DNA from: Allacma fusca
Lineage: Eukaryota; Arthropoda; Collembola; Symphypleona; Sminthuridae
Assembly (NCBI GenBank): GCA_947179485.1
Contig: OX359245.1
Span: 19,827,067-19,891,066, forward strand
DNA: 64,000 nt
Direction: 5' to 3'
Part shown: one piece after another, positions 27,291 to 36,686 of the stretch
How positions within the stretch are numbered: the first letter of the stretch is position 1
Layout of the letters: the number at the start of each line of letters is the position of its first letter
Position numbers and translations under genes: made by a program
Notes under the pieces: generated by a model
The model's database searches: none
Told to the model about the DNA's origin: nothing
What the model saw: the letters and a program-made list of their open reading frames with translations, nothing else

Positions 27291-28144
27291 GATTTTGGCC
27301 AGTAGAGATTAAGTATGGTCATCCCAATATTTTCTTTAAAACTGAGCATCCGATGATCTAATTTAAACAAATCCTTGGAAAACATTCTGGTACCTCCAAA
27401 TTATGGTACTGTATGAATCAATCTTACATAGTGTAACAAAGCCCGTCCAACTTTAACACATACATATGAGGGATATACGAAGCATTCATGTTTTTCATGT
27501 TTAACAATGTTTTTCCAGTTAATCCAAAAATTGTTGTACTGATTTCGATCATGTAAAATCGTTGCTTCTAAGGTTCAGGTAGATCAAACGTCATCACTGC
27601 TTAAATCGGTCATGCTTACTTTGCCCATATGAACATAGTATGTTGTTCACTGAACCAATAAATTTCCATTTTTCAGGTTCATTTTTTGGCAAAAATGAAT
27701 TTCGAATTAAGGTCAATAATTGGTTCTCATTGTCACACCAAATTCTAAATTATTTTGACACCACTTACATTTGTAGTAAATTTTATTGGTTCAATGAACA
27801 ACATACTATGTTCATATGGGCAAAGTAAGCATGACTGATTTAAACTGATGACGTTTGATCTACCTGAACCTTAGAAGCAACGATTTGACATTACCGAAAT
27901 CAGTACAGCAATTTTTGGAGTAACTGAAAAAACATTGTTAAACATGAAAAACATGAATGCTTTGTATATCCGTCATATGTACGTGTTAAAGTTGGAAGGG
28001 TTTTGTTTCACTATGTAAGATTGATTCATACATAATTTGGCGATCCCAGAATGTTTTCCAAGGATTTGTTTAAATTAGATCATCGGATGCTCAGTTTTAA
28101 AGAAAATATTGAGATCACCATACTAAATCCCTACTGGCCAAATC
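27291..28144. repeat. Long inverted repeat (hairpin): arms of about 370 bp around a 112-bp loop
   Basis: The left arm 27291-27665 matches the reverse complement of 27778-28144 along almost its whole length, with scattered substitutions and small indels. Matching landmarks include GGCCAGTAG near the outer ends, CATCCGATGATCTAATTTAA, GCATTCATGTTTTTCATG and CCCATATGAACATAGTATG near the loop. Neither arm contains a recognisable protein. It may be a foldback transposon or an inverted duplication. A transcript across it would form a long double-stranded hairpin. No target-site duplication is evident at the outer ends. Confidence 0.9.
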
Positions 28145-28288
28145 CAAACTCGTGGGATTTAACATGAAATTTCATTGAAGACTGGAAAATGATAGTAAAT
28201 GCTCCGAATCTCCCATTACATCCAACTAAATACTAAACTTATTTAGTAAATCCTGTTTACGTGAAACGTATAACCCATATCATCATGG

Positions 28289-28618
28289 ATGAACGCTGTT
28301 CCAACCAAATGCAAGACAGACGATCTTACAGAGTCTTTTGCAGAGGTAACGCTTCAGATGGACGTCACCATTAATGGATTTTTTACACGGGTGGGAACGA
28401 CTATGTCACGTGCCACTGGTGTAATATCACACTACAGGACTGGGCCACTGGCGATGAACCACAAAGTGGAACACAAAGGATGGTCTAGCGGTTTCCCTTT
28501 TGTTCTTAACTGCTTAAAATACATGCCGAACATACCCATTTCTATTCCATGTGGAGAGGATGGCAAGCAAGGTTATACTTTGTGGACATCGATTAAAAAC
28601 GAAATTATCAATCAATAG
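28289..28618 (+). CDS. Unidentified 109-codon open reading frame
   Basis: ATG at 28289 opens a frame to TAG at 28616-28618. The predicted product is polar with one weakly hydrophobic stretch (FPFVLNCLKY) and four cysteines. I recognise no domain, signal peptide or splice partner. It begins 144 bases after the long hairpin and may be part of a decayed element. It may equally be chance, since open frames of this length occur in random AT-rich DNA. Confidence 0.2.
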   Translation: MNAVPTKCKTDDLTESFAEVTLQMDVTINGFFTRVGTTMSRATGVISHYRTGPLAMNHKVEHKGWSSGFPFVLNCLKYMPNIPISIPCGEDGKQGYTLWTSIKNEIINQ

Positions 28619-28833
28619 GTTTACTTTTATTAATAGTTATGTCGAACAATAATATTTTACTATCCCCATCGATGCGTCAAGTACCAGCACCTTGAAGATC
28701 TCCCATAATATAAAATACCAAATAAGATTATACACATATTTTGTAAAGCTTGTATAATTATGTCCCCTCATTTTACTACCTCATGGGACGTCAAACAATC
28801 CCAAATTGACATGTCCCCATCCTCATGTAAATA

Positions 28834-28839
28834 TTTATT
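28834..28839 (-). terminator. Candidate polyadenylation signal for the glycine-rich gene
   Basis: AATAAA on the minus strand about 240 bases beyond the stop at 29076. This is the nearest canonical hexamer I see. Confidence 0.35.
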
Positions 28840-29075
28840 ACTTCCTAATTTACAAAATATTTTTCGTATTTGTTAAAATAAATTCACATGCACATGACAA
28901 ATATTTGTCTCACGGGTAACACGGACAAAACCGAACGATATTTTTCTTCGCGTCAGTTGGCATTTTATGACTACTTATGCAAATGCTACTTTTTGTAAAG
29001 TTCCAACGACGTGACACAGTACTTGAGCTTGAAGGAAAAATGCACGAAACTTGCAATTTTTATCATTCAGGAAAA

Positions 29076-29897
29076 TTACCATCCCCAACCCCAATCGTTG
29101 CTTCCACCCCATCCCCATCCGCCACGTCCTCCGTAACCACTGCCTCCATATCCACCGCCACCGTATCCTCCTCCGTGACTCCTACGTGATCCGCCCCATC
29201 CTCCCCATCCTCCTCCATAACCGCCGCCGTGACCACCGCGATGACCTCCATAACCTCCTCCATGACCTCCTCCATGACCTCCTCCATAGCCTCCGCCATA
29301 GCCTGAACCACCTCCCCATCCCCAGCCACCGCCTCCACCATGGCCGCCTCCGTAAATATAGTGCTCCTTTTCTAAACCTGCAAAGAATTCCATACTATTA
29401 TTATTATACTGTTATTATTATGATTATTATTATTATAATACAAAAGCAACATTTTAAATTTGAATTTCACCTGGTGGGGGTGGAGCTCCCCAACGACCAG
29501 AAATCAGACCCTTTTTGGTCATTTTGTACCACCAGCCACCCTTAATGGGCGGTCCAGAGTACTTCTTTTTGGATCTCCCAGATCTGTAAAGAACTACATC
29601 AGAGCGAGCGCGAGGGTAATCATACACAGGCCCGCGTCCATGAGGCTCTTGTGGCCACTTCGGAAGAGTTCGGGAAACATAATAATCAGGAGAGAAGCTC
29701 CGCCGAGAATAGGGATGACTATGCAATGGATGACTGGGAGGATATTTAGACACAACGTACGACGGAGTGAAATAAGAATCGTCGTCCGAATCTGAATTTG
29801 CTTCGTAGGCAAAAAGATGCCCGTCAACAGCAATATAAACTGCGCCCAGTAGGGCGAACACCTGGAAAATCCATAAAAATTCTTTGTTAATTACCAT
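29076..29897 (-). CDS. Secreted glycine/histidine/tyrosine-rich protein (structural or cuticle-like)
   Basis: Two exons, 29471-29897 and 29076-29377, join in phase (CCACCAG|GTGAAA ... TTTGCAG|GTTTAG) into 242 residues. The start ATG (29895-29897) is followed by a plausible signal peptide with core FLWIFQVFALLGAVYIA, cut near VDG. Next come an acidic stretch (NSDSDDDS), a Tyr/Pro/Ser region, a basic region (YRSGRSKKKYSG) and PPPPG at the splice junction. The second exon is almost pure GGGHGGG/GGYGGG with Trp-Gly repeats, ending GWGW and stop. The composition resembles arthropod cuticle, shell-type or glycine-rich antimicrobial secreted proteins; I cannot choose among them. A candidate 5'-UTR intron (29923-30013, GT-AG) has the same size as the coding intron (93 bp). 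A broken duplicate lies 4 kb away. Confidence 0.75.
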
Positions 29898-29922
29898 TTT
29901 TCACAATTCAAATCTGATCATT

Positions 29923-30013
29923 CTAGGACCATCAAATATTGTCATGATGGTTTGAAAACAACGAAATTCAAACGTTTTAAATGGAACTATTTTGTATTGG
30001 GCATAAAACTTAC
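29923..30013 (-). other. Candidate 5'-UTR intron of the glycine-rich gene
   Basis: On the minus strand, ATTCCTTG|GTAAGT is followed 91 bases later by GGTCCTAG|AATGATC, 25 bases ahead of the initiator codon. The good donor and the size, close to the coding intron, support it. No transcript evidence is available. Confidence 0.4.
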
Positions 30014-30194
30014 CAAGGAATGTCTCATTTAATAGCTGGAAGTATTTCGTATTTAGTAAAATTTCTGCTGAAGTATCTGCAAAGGTTAAATGATCATAAT
30101 AACTATTAGATTTCGGCGTTTATTATAAAAGATTCACTCTATTATAGAACCTTAGGCTTACAGAATAAATAAATGTAAGTATAATTACCACTAG

Positions 30195-30485
30195 CTACGA
30201 AACAAATGGAGAAATGTAACAGACCTGAGTGAATTTGACAGAAGACCTTTCGGTCCAAGAGTGCGGAGCAAACTGACACAAAATTGGACAACGGAGAACC
30301 GGCTCTGCAAACCTATCATTGACCACGGTTTGAAATACTACGGTTGAAAGACCATTTGTGCACATTTTTTCAAGCGTTACATCCAGCTCTTTCTCTCGTT
30401 CAAAGAAGTTAAAGTCAGAAGAATAAATGTCTGACTTAATAAACTGGTACTCCATGTTCAACGTTCCTTCAGCACGCAAACACAT
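30195..30485 (-). CDS. Unassigned open stretch, possible exon of a lineage-specific gene
   Basis: Minus-strand frame with a mixed, protein-like composition (EYQFIKSDIYSSDFNFFERE, VVFQTVVNDRFAEPVLRCPI). It ends near a possible donor CACTCAG|GTCTG. An in-frame stop lies just ahead of its first ATG. I see no family match. It may belong with the open stretch at 30577-30783, which is rich in similar SSxxFT(K/Q) wording, but the reading phases do not join cleanly. Confidence 0.25.
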   Translation of the reverse strand: MCLRAEGTLNMEYQFIKSDIYSSDFNFFEREKELDVTLEKMCTNGLSTVVFQTVVNDRFAEPVLRCPILCQFAPHSWTERSSVKFTQVCYISPFVS

Positions 30486-30576
30486 TACCTTTGATCAAGC
30501 TTTGACCCTAGGAACAACGAAAAAAAAAACACTTTCCTCTCCCTTGAATAATAAACATTAATACTTTTCTGTTTAA

Positions 30577-30783
30577 CTAAGTTTTCCCGAGACGAAAAAC
30601 AAGATGATGAACACACCTGAATGGGAGATTGCAAATGCCAAAGACCTTTGTAAATTGAGATGAGTCAAAGACTTGTACAGACAACTCCGAGATCAACGAA
30701 ATCCGGTTTTTGTACACAAGTACATCAGCCGTCAGGCTCAACCGAACCCACCGTTTTAATCTCACACTTTCAATCTCCTGCAT
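30577..30783 (-). CDS. Unassigned open stretch, possible exon
   Basis: The minus-strand frame is open from FLALMQEIESVRLKRWVRLS and runs to a good donor (CCATTCAG|GTGTGT, about 30619). A plausible acceptor (TTGTGCAG) lies just upstream. Alternating hydrophobic and charged residues look protein-like. I recognise no domain. Confidence 0.3.
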   Translation of the reverse strand: MQEIESVRLKRWVRLSLTADVLVYKNRISLISELSVQVFDSSQFTKVFGICNLPFRCVHHLVFRLGKT

Positions 30784-30999
30784 CAGTGCGAGGAAAACTG
30801 CACAATCGTAGTATTCGTGAACATTAATTATTTACTCTCCTTTTCGGAATCATAATTTTTGAGATGTTCAAACAGAAATATTTTGTGGTAAGACCTACCC
30901 TGCAAACATGTAGATATCTATGCTCAACAAAAATATGAACTAGTAGAGAAATGAAACATTGTAATCTAATTTGTCAGTTTAATATTCTAAAAAATGAAA

Positions 31000-33700
31000 G
31001 GAGAAGAGCCAGTTTGACGGTTCTTTGCTCTGTAAGCAGTCAATGATCGAATTCAAGGTAAGGATGCCCATAAAGTTAGATTCCTCACGCAGGACTTAAG
31101 GTTTATTAGCAATTGTGGTCCAGGTTTGCCGTAGCTGTATAAATTGGAGGTGCTGAGGCTTTGGAATATCCTTTTAATGCTAGTCAATACAATTTGTTTC
31201 TTTCTTATATGCTGAGCTAATCAAAACGTCGGGGAGAACTTGCATAGTAAAATTTAGATGAGGTTATTCATTTGATCTTCCATTCGGCATTTTTTTACTC
31301 CATTAATTGGGAATGTGAAACTGAAAGTCAGGAAATGGGAGTGTTAATAACAACATGTTGACAGATTTTGACAGAACATATGCAGGTTTTTATTATTTCC
31401 CAGAGTATGTATGTGTGATTATTTTTTTTTTACTTGTTAGTACACCTAGTTTTAAACCGGTGTGCTAAAATAAGACTAAAGTCTAACTGCGGAAGGGGAA
31501 AGCTCTATTGGCTACTGTCCCAGAAATAATGAATAAGGTCAGAGTTTGAGCTAGTAAACAAACAACCTGATTACGTTTTGTTTCGGATGAGGCAAACAAA
31601 TATGGGCATGTAATCTTCCTATATCTATTTATGAGAATAAATATTGGCTTGGAAATATGCATAGTTCATATAGATTCTTAGATTATATGCGGTAACACAT
31701 TTGTTTCGTTTAAGAGCATACAATATGTATCCAGCTCTCGTGGTTTAATAGAATGTACTGAAACTTATTTGGATTAATAGCATTAATATTTTACGACAGC
31801 CAGGATGCATTTGCTGCTACTGCAGAATTTTTTCTATATTTCTCTGATCCATGATCGGAACGATTGGTTCCCTTCCAAATGTTCTGGAATTTAGCAGAAA
31901 GCATATATAGTAGGATATTGATACTCAAAAATTCAAAAAAAAAGTGCTGTATTGAAAACTACATATTGAAGGGGCTCCGTCTCACATTAATAAAAAACCT
32001 TACTACTGCTACTATTACTACTACTCAAAAACGTATCCAAACCCATATTTACGTAATGCTTCCTCCACAAAACCAATCCAGTTACACTTTTGCTCGAGGG
32101 AAATACTATTATGCATAGTTAATAATCTAACCAAAGATTTTTGGTTGACGGTTGTTGTCACTTCGCAAGAAAATTCATTTAAAACTTCTGTCAGACAAAG
32201 AGTGTTTATACTTTCAATACCAGAATTATTTAGTTAAATACTAAAATTCGGTACAAAAATTGGGGAGACAACTACAAAGGATGTCCTTCCCTGGGAAAAA
32301 AGTGGGGCGGGACAATGTCCTACCCACAAGACCTGTTGATTAACCCCTGGAATAGATTATTTACGATGTAACGCACTCTATATACCTTGCAAGCAGAACA
32401 TGAGATATCGACAGGCGTCGACAGGTTCTGAGTTGTAAATAATTTAAATCATTGATATTGATGGGACCCGAAAAGTGGTCTTCACATAACACTAGGGTGG
32501 CCAGATAATAAGTACTTTCAAGTCGTAAGTGTGCCACCCTACACCGCAGTAAATGTTTAGCAATACGGTACTCACTCAGTAAGGATATTGTTGTATTTAC
32601 AGTTTCAAAATTATTTCGTCATACTTTTACTGCGCAAGCTTCCTACTATTGCTCATGTAGATATGGGAATTAAATACTTGAAGTTTTCACTGCTCCGATC
32701 GATCTCAACATTATTTGAATTTTAACATTATTTTAAAAGAATTGCATTGGATCAAGCTTATTTTGTCGTCACATTCTTTCAGAAAATGGCATAAATTCCA
32801 GATATTTCAGGAATTTTGATTGTTGCATTACCAAACTAAACTGCTCGTCATTCAGGAGCAAGAAATGTGAGGCAAAGTTTATAAATAGTTTTAAAGAGTA
32901 TCAATAAAAATAAATATTTTACAATAATTTAATTTGTAAACCCTGAGTGTGCACATTTGACTTTGAAAGATAATTTTAGACTGAAATGTATCCTCATATA
33001 ATTTGCTGAAAAACACAGCTTTCTGAAATATTTTTTGAGTCATACCACAAGTGAAAAACTGCAAAATCAGAAATTGCTCTTTTTTAAAAATAAAAAATTA
33101 GAATCCAGAAACAAATCCGACTCATTCAATCTCCGTGACGGTATTTGTTGACCTTTGTACGTCAAGTTTTAGTGATTTTGAAAAATTGACAAGAAAATTC
33201 TTTTGCAAAATAGAATTCTATAATTTTTAGCCATATTTCTGAAACAAAAATTTAAACAGTTACAATATTATTCAGATGATCTGTGGATTTTATAAACATG
33301 CTTACCCAAAATGCAAATAGTTGTCTTGTTTTGAAAATGCTCGAGGTTTGGGGCATTTTAAGGCATCTTTGACTGGGCAGGCTAGTAATGTCGGACATCT
33401 TATTTTTTATAGACATGTCCAAACCTCTGTAATTCCCGAGGGAGAGCAGAATGTGTATCTATTTACTGAAGCACTATTTTTTTTCTCCAAATAATTGCTG
33501 GAAAAATGTAATCCAAGTTGTATATGTACATATATGAATAAAATAGAATGCTGTTTAGCTCATATTTGAATTTTTTTACATTGATTATTCAGAAGTTGAA
33601 AGTTTTTGCTGTAATAACGTGTTTAAGGCCCCGCATACATAGTAATGCATGTAAGTATAATTATATGTTTACTGTCCTGTATAGTAACTGGAGAGTATAC
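31000..33700. other. AT-rich non-coding stretch
   Basis: I see no coding exon, RNA gene or long repeat. The 84-codon frame at 31864-32118 has no recognisable domain. Confidence 0.6.
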
Positions 33701-33874
33701 TACTAGAATCACCCAAAAAGTTTGCATGTCTCGTTAGTTAATGATTTAATCGCAATGGAAAAACATTGCGATACGATTTTTGCCCGTATGGATGGGTCAA
33801 CTTTTGACGGGAGGAGCCGTGGGTAATAAATCATTCACTAATGAAACATGCAAACTTTTTGGGTGATTCTAGTA
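33701..33874. mobile_element. 170-bp MITE with 27-bp perfect terminal inverted repeats and TA flanks (Tc1/mariner type)
   Basis: CTAGAATCACCCAAAAAG... at 33703-33729 is an exact inverted match of 33846-33872, and a TA dinucleotide flanks each end. TA target duplication and short perfect repeats fit the Tc1/mariner superfamily. The 116-bp interior has its own small palindrome (CGCAATG ... CATTGCG) and no coding capacity. Confidence 0.85.
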
Positions 33875-34694
33875 GTCAATTCTATCCATATTGTGCATAC
33901 GTACATATGTACATCGTTTTTGGAACTTCGTCTTCCACTTGGGCGAACGTTGGCCCCCTGATTTATTCTCTCTGATTAGGCTTTATTAGCCAACTTTTAC
34001 TTTAGAATTCTGGATCTACGTATAATTTGACTACGATATCCTTCCGATTTTTCGTGCAGAATTAAAGTAATTTCAAATGAACCCTTAACAACCCATATGT
34101 AACTTACTTAGTAATTGCAGTTTTATATAAATGTAAATATTTTTCATTGGAAAATTTCTCCTGGAAAGAGGGCCGGATGTACGATGATTCCTTCTTATGA
34201 AACCAAAAGGTAAAATTTTTGTTACCCCACCAAAATGTTGATTACAATTTTGAAATTTTCCAATTTTTACGGAGATGCGACATGGCTGTAAAAATTATGT
34301 CATTGGTTTTTCAACTGCAAAGATGCCTTCCTAAATGACACCGAGAGAAGATACCACACCTAAAACTTATTGCAGATTTTCGAGGGAGCTATATTGGACC
34401 AAAATCCGTAATTTGTATTTGTACATTAATCCGAACATTTCCATAAACTATACGGTCAGAACGTTTTAAAAACTAAATGAAACAATACTACACGTGATTC
34501 TCAATTAATGTCATATTAGAAAGAATATAACATATATGATATAAATATAAACAAAAATCAAAACGGAAGAAGCAATGTTTTTTAGAAACATTAAACAACA
34601 AATGCTTTAGTGATGTTGTACACGAATTATTATCACAAAAATAATAAGGTAACAGAAACACAAAAATAAGCAGACAATGTTTTTATAATTTTTT

Positions 34695-36686
34695 TTATGG
34701 TTTTAAAGAGTGTACAAAATTTATGAGAAGATCTCGCGCAGTGGTATTTCCCACTTGGTGAAAGGATGATAGCTCCAAAAGAACTTGCTCTTTGAAGAAC
34801 TTGAAAGCTGCTAATGATTGGGGCATAGTAGACTCACAGTACTTCACTGAATCGAATATCTAAAACCAAATAACAACTTTTTAAATTGATTTGTTTCCAT
34901 AGACACACCAGCAATAGACATGTCTGTAATTTTAAAATATACATCTGTATGCGGCAGCTCTAAAGCATGGCGGTTGTTTTGAATGTACAGCGCAACGGGG
35001 AGAGTAGAGACATCTAACCAGCTGGGATCAGTCAAAGATTTGCGTCTGAAGAACATTATATCATCATATGCCTGGAAACATTTGTAATGAAACCTCATGA
35101 GTAAATTCCAAAAGAATTGCGTACCTATAATTTGATTACTGATTCGTATATAATTAAATGAACTTCCAATTGACTCACCTGATAAAACACTCCGATTAGG
35201 GAGCCCAATTTAAATGCCCGTTTCCGCATCGTCGGGTTAAAACCACTAAAAAGAAGTGTTGAGTACATACAATGGCCAAGTAGCGAGCCCAAACCAAGTT
35301 CAGTTCTATCAAGCCAAGATTGGTATGAAAAGTATCGGGGATCATTTTCTTCAACCCCAAGGTCAAATTCACTTTCACAGTAATCAGCTAAGGAATTACA
35401 GATAAGCTCAGTCACGACGGGACTTTTAAGGGCTGCCAAATGAGCACACTTCTGAGTCAACAGTAGATCACCAATTAAAGTGGTAGCCTTATTGGCTTTA
35501 TGGATATCCTCTAACAATTCCATGGTTGCTTTGGAGTGCAAACTCTGCCCCCTTGGCAAATAATTATTTGAAACTGTAGCCACATCCAAGATCCGTCGAT
35601 GAAGCTGATGGGCAACCCACATAATTTCCGCAATCTTCCCAACTAGGTTATGCCTGCAAAAAAAATTTTATTAGCCAAGTTTAAATTGCAATAATTGTGC
35701 CAAAGCAAGAGTAATAAGAAAATCCCAGTAAATCGTCAATCTAGGAAAGGAAAATAATAGCGCCATATTTACTTGTCGCGGATGGCCCAATGGACTTCAG
35801 GTGGCGCTGCGGCGATGTCTGGAGGAAATCCAAACATTTCTGTCCCTAGTAAAATTAGCATAGCTCTCCACAGTGGATAAGGATTCGAATGTGATTCTTC
35901 CGAATGACTCGGTTCGGATTCAATTATTCTAATTTCAAAAACGATTGCACACATTTTAATTAATTGCTTCAAAAAACTCTAACTTGGCTTATAACCTTCA
36001 CTTTAATCAAGCATAATAATTATATTTGAGACTTACTTAGTAATGTGAAGTAAGGGATGATCGACGTCTGAGACTTTTAGTAGAAATAAGGAAATGATTT
36101 GTTGGAACTGTCCAAAATTTTGACTTAAGCTGGCTTTACTAGAGAATCTATCACTTCCAAGGAAGTTCTCAGCTAAACAAGTAATTTCCTCCGGAGAAAC
36201 TCCACCTCGGGGGGGAGTTGTCTCTGAAGGACTAGATCGTGCCAGTGGGACCATTGTCGGGTCATACCGTCTAAAATTCCACGAACGAAGTTTCTCACGA
36301 CGAAGAGTCTCATCATCGACCAGGAATTGTTTTTCAGTCACGGTGCCTTGAGCGAGTCCTGCTGCCGCAGCGGCCGCAGATGTTCCTGGGATCACGTAAG
36401 GAGGTATTGGACGACGGTTATTACTATTATTCGTAAAGAATCTATTATAGTTATTGAAATTCTGGGAAGTCTTCAAGGGAACAAAGTTTGACTTGTTATA
36501 AGTCACTCGGAGTTGAGGAAAAGTATGGAAAGTCTTGCTGAGAGGTAAATTGATGAGGGAATTAAAATACGTGAGTTTTTCTAATTGACTCCTTCCCTTG
36601 TGAATGGTAAAGACTTCTTGACAGATTAGCCGCACAGGAGTGACGTAGTGAGCTGATCCATTGACACTTTTACTAACTTTCCACAT
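34695..36686 (-). CDS. PDSS2: Decaprenyl-diphosphate synthase subunit 2 (non-catalytic)
   Basis: Five exons: 36037-36686, 35773-35928, 35179-35653, 34943-35071 and 34695-34859, 524 residues. In animals PDSS1 and PDSS2 form the mitochondrial enzyme that builds the long isoprenoid tail of ubiquinone. The prenyltransferase-like fold is recognised by LVGKIAEIMWVAHQLHR, the helix LIGDLLLTQKCAHLAALKSP, SLADYCESEFD, SLLGHCMYSTLLFSG and the helical end VKYCESTMPQSLAAF...ARDLLINFVHSL. The DDxxD motifs of catalytic subunits are absent, as expected for subunit 2. The first about 190 residues are longer than in vertebrates (human PDSS2 is 399 residues) and contain an Asn-rich stretch and an alanine run (SAAAAAAGLAQG). 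They start MWKVSKSVNG, which could act as a mitochondrial presequence. The exon 4 donor (GAT|GTATAT) is my choice for phase; a weaker donor 36 bases downstream is possible. Confidence 0.9.

Noticed and set aside
27035..27385. Minus-strand 116-codon frame across the minisatellite and hairpin arm
   Set aside because: It is made of the tandem YHLPP repeat plus the edge of the inverted repeat, with no independent coding evidence.
29051..29545. Plus-strand open frame rich in Arg/His/Leu (164 codons)
   Set aside because: It is the antisense shadow of the glycine-rich exon; the minus strand has the signal peptide, correct splice junction and stop.
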